From: Simkania sp.
GTDB lineage: Bacteria > Chlamydiota > Chlamydiia > Chlamydiales > Rhabdochlamydiaceae
Assembly: GCA_018333475.1 (NCBI GenBank)
Contig: JAGXTH010000087.1
Span: 1 to 32,692, forward strand
Length of the DNA stretch: 32,692 nucleotides
Reading direction: 5' to 3'
Position numbers and translations under genes: made by a program. The number at the start of each line of letters is the position of its first letter. Position 1 is the first letter of the stretch. This document shows, piece by piece, positions 1 through 8,487 of this stretch. Under the pieces are notes generated by a model, which worked only from the letters and a program-made list of their open reading frames with translations, was not told the DNA's origin and did not search any database.

Positions 1-314
1 TCGACAAATTGACGATCATAAACAGCATAGTATTAATGCAATACAATGCCGTTTACGATCGCCGATTTTGGGTGTATAGTCAAACAGTTGGGAGAGAAAA
101 TGGCCATTTTTACGTTTGCATTTTTCTGATTCCTACAGGGAGCTCTCGGCGACTTGATTGCCGATCGTTTCTCCGGATCGTTATTGTGCCTTGGGCAATG
201 GGAAAGCCGGCAGCGTGAAAAATGTCATTTCCTCTCCCAACTGTTTGGCTATACACCCCCGATTTTCGGCGCTTTGACGCGGCTCAAATATGAAATTATT
301 TATTGCGTTTGGTA
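1..314. repeat. Miniature inverted-repeat element A, copy 1 (truncated by window, interrupted by B)
   Basis: Bases 1-69 are the reverse complement of 7728-7796, and 261-314 match the other end of the intact copy at 7680-7842, with three A/G differences in the arm. The element ends in GCGTTTGGTA, only 5 bp from the rsmD stop codon. A 191-bp insert (70-260) splits it. Its left arm lies outside the window. No coding capacity is visible, so it would have to be mobilised in trans. Confidence 0.85.
70..260. mobile_element. Miniature inverted-repeat element B, inserted in element A
   Basis: The ends are inverted repeats of about 45 bp (70-115 against 216-260). They share TGTATAG, CAAACAGTTGGGAGAG and CATTTTT with a few substitutions and one indel. 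GATTTT stands directly on both sides (64-69 and 261-266). In the uninterrupted element A copy at 7680-7842 (read on the minus strand) GATTTT occurs once at this place. The insert therefore made a target duplication of about 6 bp. About 100 bp of non-coding sequence lies between the arms. The transposase family is not identifiable. Confidence 0.85.
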
Positions 315-319
315 TAAGA

Positions 320-889
320 TCACTCGATCCGTCCATATTCGAGTAGGATAGAGTTTCCATATTTTCTTTTTTGTATCAGATACAAAGGAGATAAAGGCTG
401 TTCTAAAGCGGCTTCTAGGCCGCTTTCTGATTCTTCAGCAAAAATTCTTCCTGAAATATTCAAGAGATTTGATTCTGCCAGTTGATTCAACAGAGCTGGA
501 AGAAGATGGTTGCTATATGGGGGATCTATATAGATGAGATCAAAGGTTTTTTTCTTTGAGTGAAAGTACTCCAGGGCTTTTGCCGCAGGTTGGCAAAACA
601 CTTCAGTGCTTTTTTGGACTGACAATAAAGCGATGTTTTCTTTGATGCATCGGCAAGCTAAAGCGCTTTGATCTACAAATGTAGTAAAGATAGCGCCTCG
701 ACTTAACGCTTCAAGACCTATAGCACCGCTTCCAGCAAAAAGATCTAGGCAACGCATATCTTGGATATAGCACTGGCAGATGTCAAAAAGAGCCTTACGG
801 ACTAGCCCAGAAGAAGGACGGGTTTGATTTCCTTTAGGTGAATGTAGGGTGCGTCCTCGAAATTCACCACCGATAATGCGTAGGCTCAC
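320..889 (-). CDS. rsmD: 16S rRNA (guanine966-N2)-methyltransferase RsmD
   Basis: Methylates G966 of 16S rRNA in the 30S subunit using S-adenosylmethionine. The 189-residue protein has the usual family length. The N-terminus SLRIIGGEFRGR and TRPSSGLVRKALF match the RsmD family start. LDLFAGSGAIGLEALSRG (about 48-65) is the SAM-binding motif I, and DPPY (about 122-125) is the catalytic N-methyltransferase motif IV. The start codon overlaps the stop of the upstream vWA gene by 4 bp, so the two are probably translationally coupled. The stop codon lies just 5 bp from the end of a miniature element, so that insertion may have replaced the native transcription end. Assignment is firm. Confidence 0.93.
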   Translation of the reverse strand: MSLRIIGGEFRGRTLHSPKGNQTRPSSGLVRKALFDICQCYIQDMRCLDLFAGSGAIGLEALSRGAIFTTFVDQSALACRCIKENIALLSVQKSTEVFCQPAAKALEYFHSKKKTFDLIYIDPPYSNHLLPALLNQLAESNLLNISGRIFAEESESGLEAALEQPLSPLYLIQKRKYGNSILLEYGRIE

Positions 890-2703
890 CTGTATTTACG
901 AAGCTCTATAGAAGTTTCTAGTTTTTCTAATGCTTGGTCTAAATGCACTTCTTTACCATTTTGTAGATAGAGAGACAATTCATGCTCAGCATTATCCTGA
1001 AGCGCAATTTGCCTAAAAGACAATGTGCCTTGACGGCATGATTTTAGGTTGATATCTAAAGACATTTCCATTGGAGAATCTTTAGCGATACCTTCAAGGT
1101 GCAAGATAAAATCTTCTACTTTATCTGCAGCGCCAAAAAAAGTAGTGGGCTGGCTGGCGAAGAGAGGGGCCATTTTGCAACAGGTTCGCATGAGGCTAAT
1201 CGAAGAGGAAGTGTCTTCAATGTCAAGAGAGGGTCTTACATTTGTGGCGATTGGTGTTTTAAGATCGAGTACGAGTTTGGCAAATTTCCTTGGGAAAGCG
1301 GCATGAGTAGAGGAATGAAGTACTTTACCACCAGAAGCCATGGTCAGAGCATCGAGAATAGCTGGATAGGTATCATTGCCGATCGAGGTAGCATAAAGTA
1401 CAAAAGGAGGAGAACCTTCCTTAAGCCACTCTTTAAAAGAGGGGCTTCTTTTATTAGAGTCTTGCAAGACTACCCCATCGGTCAGCAGAATCACAGAATC
1501 TAGTTCTCCAATGCTTGCATGTTCTTTAGACTTAAGTGCAATGTCTTTAAATAAAGAAAGAAGGGTTTCTTTTGTGCCAGTCCCTTTAGAAGTTTGTTTT
1601 TCGAGAAAGAGTTTAGCCTGAGTAATAGTTTTGCGAGAGGCAATGACAGGAGTTGTGCTGAGTGCATGAATATGTTTGTCAGCAAAGTAGATGTTGAAAG
1701 TATGCCCATCTTGTAAATACCCAAGAGACCGTTCAATAGCTTTCTTATAGACAGAAATGCGATGTTTTTCTGTGTTTTGTGAACAATCGATAATAAAATG
1801 GAAGTGTTGTTTCATCGCCTTCAGGGTAGCTTCCGGCTTTGGAATTAAAGTGATAGCAAAAAAAATGCCTTCTTGTTCTTTACGAGGCATGACTTGTACA
1901 TCGACGTGGAAAAGATGTTGCCAATCTTGCCAAGCATCCCATTTTGGTAAGCCGTAGGATTGCGGGGGAGCAGGCGTTTGTTGGTTCAATACAATTTGTG
2001 TCGACGGGGAGTGTATAGTACCTAATATAGGTTGTTTTAGAGGTTTGGGAACAGGAATTATGGGTGCAGTATAGAGTTCCTCAGTAGCGTTAAGTGGGAC
2101 ATGGGGCTGCTCTTGAAGTGTGTGAGAGAGGAAAGAACTGAAAGATTGTTCTTGAGGTGTGTGTGTTTTATGGTCATCAGTTTGAATGTCTGGGATAGCT
2201 TCTACTAAGAATGGAAGGTCGATAATGGAAAGATTCTTATCATTGTCATCGAAGCAAAGAAGAGGATGAGAAGGCTCTATGGAGCTTTTAAACAAGGGGA
2301 TATCTAATAAGGGAGTTTGAAGTAACGCTCCTTCGATTTGTTGCGTTAGATAAGGAGAAAAAGGGGTCAATACAATCGGGGGCTTTTCTAACCTAATCAA
2401 GGGGTTTTCTAGTAAAGGGAGAACTGTTTCTGCATAGGGATGAGGGGCATCATATAGAAGATGTCTAGGGCGAGATACGACAATGAGTTTATCAAAGGCA
2501 TCCTCCAAAAGATCTGGGTCCTTGGAGATCTGATAGGCGACAGTAGAATGCTTGAAGGGATGAGGAAATAATGCAAACCATCTAGTAATCCAAAGAGGAT
2601 GCCAATATAACGCAGCAATGAAAAGAAAATGCACCATCAAAGAAAGGGTGATGCATTTCCAAAAAAGCTGAGGGATCCTGCGTGAAAAAGGATCGTAATT
2701 CAT
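886..2703 (-). CDS. Membrane-anchored vWA-domain protein, chlamydial conserved hypothetical (CT589-like by position)
   Basis: About 605 residues; function not known. One hydrophobic segment near residues 18-36 anchors the N-terminus. A long proline-rich stretch follows (about 60-270). A von Willebrand factor A fold starts near residue 300: IIDCSQNT stands where the metal-site DxSxS motif normally is, and VILLTDGVV (about 425) is the second typical strand. The third metal-site serine appears replaced by Asn, so metal binding is doubtful. A longer reading from TTG at 2724 is possible, but ATG at 2703 begins 4 bp after the stop of the TPR gene. The tight spacing to that secreted TPR protein and the exposed C-terminal domain suggest a periplasmic scaffold role (inference). 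Positional similarity to C. trachomatis CT589 is from memory. Confidence 0.72.
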   Translation of the reverse strand: MNYDPFSRRIPQLFWKCITLSLMVHFLFIAALYWHPLWITRWFALFPHPFKHSTVAYQISKDPDLLEDAFDKLIVVSRPRHLLYDAPHPYAETVLPLLENPLIRLEKPPIVLTPFSPYLTQQIEGALLQTPLLDIPLFKSSIEPSHPLLCFDDNDKNLSIIDLPFLVEAIPDIQTDDHKTHTPQEQSFSSFLSHTLQEQPHVPLNATEELYTAPIIPVPKPLKQPILGTIHSPSTQIVLNQQTPAPPQSYGLPKWDAWQDWQHLFHVDVQVMPRKEQEGIFFAITLIPKPEATLKAMKQHFHFIIDCSQNTEKHRISVYKKAIERSLGYLQDGHTFNIYFADKHIHALSTTPVIASRKTITQAKLFLEKQTSKGTGTKETLLSLFKDIALKSKEHASIGELDSVILLTDGVVLQDSNKRSPSFKEWLKEGSPPFVLYATSIGNDTYPAILDALTMASGGKVLHSSTHAAFPRKFAKLVLDLKTPIATNVRPSLDIEDTSSSISLMRTCCKMAPLFASQPTTFFGAADKVEDFILHLEGIAKDSPMEMSLDINLKSCRQGTLSFRQIALQDNAEHELSLYLQNGKEVHLDQALEKLETSIELRKYR

Positions 2704-2707
2704 TGTA

Positions 2708-5416
2708 TTAGTCTTTATCTCCAAGTAATACTAAAGAATTTCTAACGCGTTTTGTAAGAGGAGATATTACAGCATTTAGTTCATAATCAAGGCGTTCAAA
2801 CTCCACTCTGGAGGCGCTTTGCAGCGCAAGAGCATACTCTAGATCGCCAGCTTCTTTAGCAGTGATGCTTTTAAGACGAGTATTTTCTGCATTTATATAA
2901 CGAAGGTATCTTTCGATAAGAACGTTTTGCTTGGGCCAATTCGATCGATCGTTAATATAGGCTGCGCCAATATCGCTCGTGGCTAGCATAAAGTCTTCTT
3001 GGATTTTTTCTAGGTAGAAGGTCATTTTTTTATTTTTCTGATCCTCAGGGAGAAGACTACAACGGATAGCAGCATAGTCTAAAGCAGCTTCTAAGTGAAT
3101 AGGTTCAGATTCGACGTTTTTGGCAATCTGTAGGTCCTTAAGAGTCCCAAGAATATTGGAGAGTAAAGGGGAGTTTTCCTCATAGCCTTCTTTTTGAAGT
3201 TTAGCAAATTGCAGTTTGGCTCTTTGCAGAAGGGCTGCACGCAGAAAATAAGAAGCTTGTGAGTACGCAGCATCTCCAATGAGGTGATCGTAAACACTTA
3301 AAGCTTCATTAGCGCGTCCTTGGAGTTCATATAATTCAGCTAATTCAAATTGTGTTCTACGAGACAGTTTCCAGGTAGTTTCTGTATCGGCATTTTGCAT
3401 ATCGAGCACACTTACAAGCAATCGTACTCCCTTATCGAGCTCTCCAGAGGCCAGATACAGTTGTTTAAGATGAAGAGCTTCTTCTTCCAAGAAAAGTGGA
3501 TCAGATGAAGGGTTACGTAAAAGAATGTTTTCTGAAACACTTAAAAGGTTTTCTAGGATTTCTTGCGCAACGGGAAATTGTTGTTTTTGTTCCAGTCTTT
3601 GGACAAGCCACAGTAAGTTTTCTTTTTTAATATTTGCATTGGGAGCTGTATAGACTTCGAGAAGGTGTTGTTCCCCTTTATCAAAATCATTTTGAGCAAG
3701 ATAGCTATTATACAGTTGTAGATGTAGTTTAACTTGTACCTGGGGATCGGTTTCCTTTTCTAGAGCTTCTTGAACAATAGAAATAAAGAGATCCTTAGGA
3801 GATTCAAGAGCAGCATGGCAGGCAATCAACATAAGGCGAATGCTTTGAGCGCTTTCGTGTTCAGGGTATTCGGCTAGATAGTTTGTAGATAAATCTAATG
3901 TTTCTTCGCGTTCTCCGAGTTCAAAGAGTAACTGTATAAGATTGAATTTATAAACACGGACAGTTTCTTGGGAGAACAAGGAGTTCTGTTCAAGGGCTTT
4001 TTTCAAAGTTACTGCAAAACAGGCTTTGAGGGCATCTTTTTCAGCTTTTTCGCTGTGTTTCAAGATTTCAAAGGTAGCGGAAACAAGGTTTTGCCAGGCA
4101 ATGGGGGCTTTTGGGGATTGTGGATATCGCTCGAGATATTGCTCGATAGCAACCCGTCCTGATGCATAATTTTCTTGTAAAAGTAATACTTGCCCATAGT
4201 CAAAAAGAGCGATTTCTTGTTTGGGGCTTGAAGGAAAACGTTCCATGAGTTCTTTAAGCGTTTTTTCAGCTTGCTCGTATTGATGGCTTACAAGAAGCAC
4301 CTCAGAAAGAGCTGAAAGACCATCTAGATATCGATCATCTAATGGAAGTGCTTCTTGCCAGTGTTGTAAGGCTTCCCTAAGAAGGGGAGCATCTGCTTTT
4401 TTATAGCCGCTGACGATGAGTCCTTGGAGAGCAAAGGATAGCTCTTCTTTGGATGATGGATGCATAGATACAAATGTCCTTAAGTGTATTGATGCCTCAT
4501 CGAAGTGACCAAGGTAGAAATGGGCAGATCCTAGATAAAAAGATAAGGGCTCTTGAGGACTGTTTTCCAGAAGAGAATGGAGAGTTTGCTCACGTGCCAA
4601 AAATTCTTCGTAGCGTTTTTCACGGAACAGTAGAGATAATTCATTAAAGGCAGCTTCTTGTTGTAGAGGAGATGTAGTTTCTGCTACTTCTCGCATAAGA
4701 GTAATGGCTTGTGCTGGCTGTTGAGTGTTCAGAAGAAAGGCAGCTTGGAATAGGAATTCAGTTTTTCTCTCAGGAAATTTTTTACATAAAGCTAGGTAAT
4801 GTTCTGCTGCTATTTGGCTCTCCCCAGAAAGAGCATAAAGATAGGCAATAACGAGCTGCCACTCTTTATCGAGTTGTGAAATACGCGAAAAATATTCCAA
4901 AGCAGCTTTAGCATCGGCCTGAACTGTTTCAGGGCGTTCTTCGCTTTGAGTAAGGTGATAGTAGGCATCTGCAACAATAAGATGGACTCGATCTTTTTGT
5001 GACGTCTGTAGAGAGAGGTTTTCTATAGGGTGGTCTTGAATCCAATGGACTAATGCAGAATAGCGACCTAATTGATAAAGACACTCAACACGGTGAGGAG
5101 TTGTCATCTGAACGCATTGAGGAGAGGTGATTTTTTCATAGCTATGTAGAGCTTCTTCCACGGACTCTTCATGTAGATATAGATCACCGAGCATGGCATA
5201 GATTTCATTGACATATGCGCTGGATGGGTATTGCGTAAGGTAACCTAGCAGTTGTTTTTTGGCATCGTCGTAATGCCCTTCTTTCCAATACTCCGTAATA
5301 CGTCTTAAAAAAAGGGCTTCTCGGGTATCTGTCGTGGATAAGTTTGCAAAAGCCGCACTGCAAAAAGCTTGGAGTGCAAAAGCCCCAGAAAATAGGATAG
5401 TTCGCGCGGTTCGCAT
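2708..5416 (-). CDS. Large secreted TPR-repeat protein, chlamydial conserved hypothetical (CT590-like by position)
   Basis: About 902 residues. The start at 5416 is chosen because AGGAG stands 5 bp upstream and the resulting N-terminus, MRTARTILFSGAFALQ followed by AFCSAAFA, is a good signal peptide cut near AFA. An in-frame extension to 5491 lacks this. The mature part is nearly all helical TPR-like repeats, for example YWKEGHYDDAKKQLLGYL, AEHYLALCKKFPERK and AEKTLKELMERFPSSPK, and resembles BamD/YbgF-type periplasmic TPR proteins. It is a likely protein-protein scaffold in the periplasm. It is followed 4 bp later by the vWA membrane protein, so the two probably work together. The divergent DMT gene starts 100 bp away, so the gap 5417-5516 should hold both promoters. 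Exact function unknown. Confidence 0.75.
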   Translation of the reverse strand: MRTARTILFSGAFALQAFCSAAFANLSTTDTREALFLRRITEYWKEGHYDDAKKQLLGYLTQYPSSAYVNEIYAMLGDLYLHEESVEEALHSYEKITSPQCVQMTTPHRVECLYQLGRYSALVHWIQDHPIENLSLQTSQKDRVHLIVADAYYHLTQSEERPETVQADAKAALEYFSRISQLDKEWQLVIAYLYALSGESQIAAEHYLALCKKFPERKTEFLFQAAFLLNTQQPAQAITLMREVAETTSPLQQEAAFNELSLLFREKRYEEFLAREQTLHSLLENSPQEPLSFYLGSAHFYLGHFDEASIHLRTFVSMHPSSKEELSFALQGLIVSGYKKADAPLLREALQHWQEALPLDDRYLDGLSALSEVLLVSHQYEQAEKTLKELMERFPSSPKQEIALFDYGQVLLLQENYASGRVAIEQYLERYPQSPKAPIAWQNLVSATFEILKHSEKAEKDALKACFAVTLKKALEQNSLFSQETVRVYKFNLIQLLFELGEREETLDLSTNYLAEYPEHESAQSIRLMLIACHAALESPKDLFISIVQEALEKETDPQVQVKLHLQLYNSYLAQNDFDKGEQHLLEVYTAPNANIKKENLLWLVQRLEQKQQFPVAQEILENLLSVSENILLRNPSSDPLFLEEEALHLKQLYLASGELDKGVRLLVSVLDMQNADTETTWKLSRRTQFELAELYELQGRANEALSVYDHLIGDAAYSQASYFLRAALLQRAKLQFAKLQKEGYEENSPLLSNILGTLKDLQIAKNVESEPIHLEAALDYAAIRCSLLPEDQKNKKMTFYLEKIQEDFMLATSDIGAAYINDRSNWPKQNVLIERYLRYINAENTRLKSITAKEAGDLEYALALQSASRVEFERLDYELNAVISPLTKRVRNSLVLLGDKD

Positions 5417-5516
5417 AATCACTCCTGCCAAAACATGTTGAATACTTTGCGGATTATACAAAGAGAAAATTAAATCGCAAATCAGATACATTAAATAAAA
5501 ATTCCGGAGGATGACG

Positions 5517-6443
5517 ATGTTTCTTGGAGTTCAGCTTATGGTGTTAGCGGGAATTTTTACCGCGCTTTCTAATTATTTTCTTAGAAAAAGCATCGATGGA
5601 GGGGGATCAAGTCGAGCTTTTCTTATGATTCAACTAACGATCACATTTTTAGTGGCAATTCTTTTAAATCCTGTTCGTTCAGGAAATTTCTTTTTTAGCC
5701 CAGAAATCGCTTCTCTAGGATTATTTGCTGGAATTATTCTTGGAATCATGATGATCTGCTTGGGTAAGTCTTTTGAACACGGTCCAGCAGGTCTAACAGT
5801 TGCCTTGTTAAATGCTTCTACAGTGTTTCCTATCCTTGGAATGGTTCTGTTTTTTGGTAAAGAGTATGGATTTGAGTATACGCTGTGGAATGCGGTGGGC
5901 TCTTTAATTCTTGTTGCGGGACTGTTTTGGGCAGGGACTCAAACATTTAAAAGTGGGCCAATGGGAAGATGGTTGTTCTTTGCTATCAGTGCCTTTGCCT
6001 TACATGTTGTTTTTCTTATCTTATTGCAATGGCGATTTGTCCTACTTACGTTCCCAGGAAAAACGGCTCTTTTTTCTTTACTCTCAGCAAGAGAGGCGGG
6101 TAGTGAATGGTTTATGCCAATGACCTTTCTTTCAGCGGCATTGATTCAACTTGTAGTGTACGTCAGACAAGAATCTAGAGTTCCAGCACCGCAGGAGGTG
6201 CGTTTTGGATTTCTAGGTGGGACAGCTAATGGTATAGGCACCTTTTTCATGATTTGGTCCACAGAAGTAGCAACCTCTGTGGAACAGGCGATGATTTTTC
6301 CAATTTTTGCTGGTACAGTAGTCTTAACTTGTAATCTCTGGGGAAGATTTCTCTATAAAGAGAAAGTACACTGGCGAGCCACGGTGCTGGCGATTACTGG
6401 ATTGATCATAGGTACTCTGCATTGGAAGACATTGTTACACTAG
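5517..6443 (+). CDS. DMT-superfamily (EamA-like) permease
   Basis: About 308 residues made of roughly ten hydrophobic segments with short loops, the usual size and layout of EamA-type drug/metabolite transporters. There is an internal two-fold pattern: GKSFEHGPAGLTVALLNAST (about 83-102) and IWSTEVATSVEQAMIFPIF (about 246-264) sit at matching places in the two halves. ATG at 5517 is preferred over 5511 because GGAGG directly abuts the first ATG, while 6 bp separate it from the second. The gene is transcribed alone, divergent from the TPR gene and convergent with the next one. Substrate cannot be told from sequence. EamA members move amino acids, nucleotide precursors or metabolites across the inner membrane. 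Confidence 0.75.
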   Translation: MFLGVQLMVLAGIFTALSNYFLRKSIDGGGSSRAFLMIQLTITFLVAILLNPVRSGNFFFSPEIASLGLFAGIILGIMMICLGKSFEHGPAGLTVALLNASTVFPILGMVLFFGKEYGFEYTLWNAVGSLILVAGLFWAGTQTFKSGPMGRWLFFAISAFALHVVFLILLQWRFVLLTFPGKTALFSLLSAREAGSEWFMPMTFLSAALIQLVVYVRQESRVPAPQEVRFGFLGGTANGIGTFFMIWSTEVATSVEQAMIFPIFAGTVVLTCNLWGRFLYKEKVHWRATVLAITGLIIGTLHWKTLLH

Positions 6444-6465
6444 AGGGATAGTTCAGCGAATATCT

Positions 6466-7488
6466 CTAATCAAAATGTTTGCGGATGTCGTAGATATCAT
6501 AGTAACTTAATAAAACAGGCGCTTTATCATCGCGAAGTTTATGTAAATGATCGTACATCTGGAGTCCTTGGGCTGTTTTGCCTTGTTGGAAATACAATAC
6601 TCCGAGGTGAAACATTACAGTGCGATCCTGAGGAGAAATTTTTAGCATGGTTTCATACTCAGAAATTTCTTTTTCGGCTTCCCCCAAATCGTGGTAGACA
6701 TTGGCTAATTGTGCATGAACCCAAGGGTCACGTGGAACATAAGCTTCAATGATTTTAAATTCCTCAATAGCCCGTTCGCAAGTTTTGGTGAGCTTATCTA
6801 GCATGGGTTTTGTTGTGTAATAAGGGGGAATCCATGGTGGAGCATCTTCTTCTGTAGTAGTAGGTTCTTTATACAGGGAAGCTAATTTGAGATAGCCTTC
6901 TGCTAAGGCGGCGTGCGCTTCGAGGTCTGTAGGTTCTTTTTTGATCAGTTGAAGGTGCTCCGAAAGGGCCTCAAAAAGCAGCAGCTCCTTCATTTTAAGC
7001 ACATCATACCAATGACAGTAGATGCTGAATTTTTTTAATAGGGTATTGAGAGTATTCCAAGAAAAAGGCAGGACATAATAATCCCCTTCCATGCGATCCA
7101 ATTGCTGAACAGCTCGGTAGATTGCATGAGCCAAAGACAGATGATCATCTGTACAAAGATGCCCATGGCATCCTGTTAAAAAGGTTTGACAAAGTTCATA
7201 GAGTTGTTGAGGTTTTTTAGTTTGAAAGTAAGACAGAAGAACAAAATAACTGAATCCACCTAAGAGAAAAGAAGCGATAAGAAAAGCAATTGCAGCAGAA
7301 TGAATCCAAAAAGAGAAGAAAACAGCAAAAGAAAAGATCTCAGCAAGTGCTAATACGGCAAAAAAGAGGTGAAATAATACATAAAAACGAGTGATTTTTT
7401 TAAATTCTGTAAACAGAATGGTGATATGTCCGCCGATTTTTTTCTCGAAAAGATGGGTTTCGTTTTCTACAAAAGTAGCTGAAGACAT
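6466..7488 (-). CDS. Membrane protein with C-terminal TPR repeats, unknown function
   Basis: 340 residues. Two adjacent transmembrane helices lie at about 34-58 and 64-86. A soluble helical region follows, with at least two TPR units at the C-terminus (DPWVHAQLANVYHDLGEAEK and DRTVMFHLGVLYFQQGKTAQ, about 255-310). The paired helices close to the N-terminus could put the TPR part in the cytoplasm. I do not recognise a named family. Only 22 bp separate its end from the convergent permease gene; an imperfect hairpin (TAGAGGGATA against TATCTCTA, about 6442-6469) lies there. The ATG at 7488 has no clear ribosome-binding site. Upstream lies a repeat-rich gap. Confidence 0.6.
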   Translation of the reverse strand: MSSATFVENETHLFEKKIGGHITILFTEFKKITRFYVLFHLFFAVLALAEIFSFAVFFSFWIHSAAIAFLIASFLLGGFSYFVLLSYFQTKKPQQLYELCQTFLTGCHGHLCTDDHLSLAHAIYRAVQQLDRMEGDYYVLPFSWNTLNTLLKKFSIYCHWYDVLKMKELLLFEALSEHLQLIKKEPTDLEAHAALAEGYLKLASLYKEPTTTEEDAPPWIPPYYTTKPMLDKLTKTCERAIEEFKIIEAYVPRDPWVHAQLANVYHDLGEAEKEISEYETMLKISPQDRTVMFHLGVLYFQQGKTAQGLQMYDHLHKLRDDKAPVLLSYYDIYDIRKHFD

Positions 7489-7574
7489 ATACAGTGCCTA
7501 AATTGATCAGAACCTTTTAAACAAAGGTGTAGCGCAAAGATTGCTTTCGCTTCAATAGCAAACGTTTTTTGATC

Positions 7575-7930
7575 TAAGAGACAAGAACCTATCTCAATAA
7601 AATTTCTCGTCGAGTTTTTGGATTATTTTGGCCGACTTTTGATTCAGTCTTTAGGGGTAATATCAACATTCGTATCTTATACCAAACGCAACAAATAACT
7701 TCACATTTGAGCCGCGTCAAAGCGCCGAAAATCGGCGATCGTAAACGGCATTGTATTGCATTAATACTATGCTGTTTATGATCGTCAATTTGTCGACAGC
7801 TTTCACGCAGCTCAAATATGAAATTATTTATTGCGTTTGGTATTACCCCAAAGAAAAGGGCCGAAAAACGGCCAAAATAATCCCCAAAATCGACGAAGCC
7901 TTAGTTTCGAAAGAGCTCTATTGTCTCTTA
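7575..7930. repeat. Palindromic repeat C with element A in its centre
   Basis: TAAGAGACAA at 7575-7584 faces TTGTCTCTTA at 7921-7930. Moving inward, the arms share GGATTATTTTGGCCG (left 7620-7634, right arm on the minus strand at about 7880-7895) and GGGGTAATA directly at the inner border. The arms are about 75-90 bp and imperfect. Element A (7680-7842) sits between them. A partial third copy of the arm lies at 26043-26090. No coding sequence is visible. Confidence 0.65.
7680..7842. mobile_element. Miniature inverted-repeat element A, copy 2 (intact, 163 bp)
   Basis: Inverted terminal repeats of 43 bp (7681-7723 and 7799-7841) differ at five positions. Both ends read TACCAAACGC outward-in, giving a TA dinucleotide on each side, as expected for Tc1/mariner or IS630-type transposition (inference). 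The centre has no open reading frame, only small hairpins such as GCCGAAAATCGGC. Copies at 1-314 and 32633-32692 share the same sequence, the latter with a 60-bp perfect match. Confidence 0.88.
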
Positions 7931-7948
7931 AGCAAAATGCAAGTTATA

Positions 7949-7973
7949 CCAATCCACAATGATTGCGGATTGG
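7949..7973 (-). terminator. Terminator-like hairpin after the glycine-zipper lipoprotein gene
   Basis: CCAATCCACAAT (7949-7960) pairs with ATTGCGGATTGG (7962-7973) with one mismatch, 3 bp beyond the stop codon on the minus strand. There is no run of T after it, so it could instead be an mRNA 3'-end stabiliser. Confidence 0.45.
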
Positions 7974-7975
7974 CA

Positions 7976-8416
7976 TTAGTTCCCACTACGAATCATAGTA
8001 TCGATGACGTTTTGCGATACCCCAGATTGTTTAAGATCGATAATATCAGCTGTTGTGAGATGGAATACTGAACCTGTTGATTCAATTTGGCTATTGATGA
8101 CCTTATCATTCAATCCTGCCGCGGACATTTGTTTAATATCATTGACGCTGAGGTGCTCGCCACGATCAATTTTATGGAGTGTTCTTGGGCTTTGAGCCTC
8201 CATGGCTTTACGATCGCTATCATCTAAGGCAGCGCCGATCAAGGCTCCGCCGGCAGCTCCGACAGCACCTCCAATTAGAGCTCCACCGCCGCCCCCAATT
8301 AAAGCTCCAGCGCCTACGCCCAATGCAGCGCCAGTTAAAGCCCCAGTCTGTGTTTTGGTTTCACAACCGACAAGCAAGGAAGAGAGAAGAGCTAGAGTTA
8401 AGGCAGATTTTTTCAT
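7976..8416 (-). CDS. Glycine-zipper lipoprotein
   Basis: 146 residues. The start MKKSALTLALLSSLLVGC is a lipoprotein signal ending in the lipobox LVGC, with lipidated Cys18. GAALGVGAGALIGGGGGALI and the following GAVGAAGGALIGAAL (about 27-63) form a classic glycine-zipper segment that can insert into or pack on membrane. The C-terminal half (about 88-146) carries two similar units, NDIKQMSAAGLNDKVINSQI and ADIIDLKQSGVSQNVIDTMI, a repeat often seen behind glycine zippers in envelope lipoproteins. GGAGG stands 7 bp before the ATG. It is probably an outer-membrane lipoprotein of the SmpA/SlyB-like glycine-zipper kind; exact role unknown. The gene stands alone, with its own end hairpin and a 71-bp gap to the MFS gene. 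Confidence 0.8.
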   Translation of the reverse strand: MKKSALTLALLSSLLVGCETKTQTGALTGAALGVGAGALIGGGGGALIGGAVGAAGGALIGAALDDSDRKAMEAQSPRTLHKIDRGEHLSVNDIKQMSAAGLNDKVINSQIESTGSVFHLTTADIIDLKQSGVSQNVIDTMIRSGN

Positions 8417-8487
8417 ACAACAGCCTCCAAGAAGATATTATTTATTGTTCTTTGTAATTCAACTAGTATATGAATTTTCTTGAAGAA

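Noticed and set aside
5417-5491. Longer start of the TPR protein
   Set aside because: ATG 5416 has a ribosome-binding site and gives a proper signal peptide; the extension does not.
7751-8071. 106-codon plus-strand frame
   Set aside because: It lies mostly inside repeats A and C and the 3' end of the lipoprotein gene.
8179-8483. Plus-strand frames over the glycine-zipper lipoprotein
   Set aside because: Pro/Ala-rich and Arg-rich products are antisense shadows of the Gly/Ala-rich gene.
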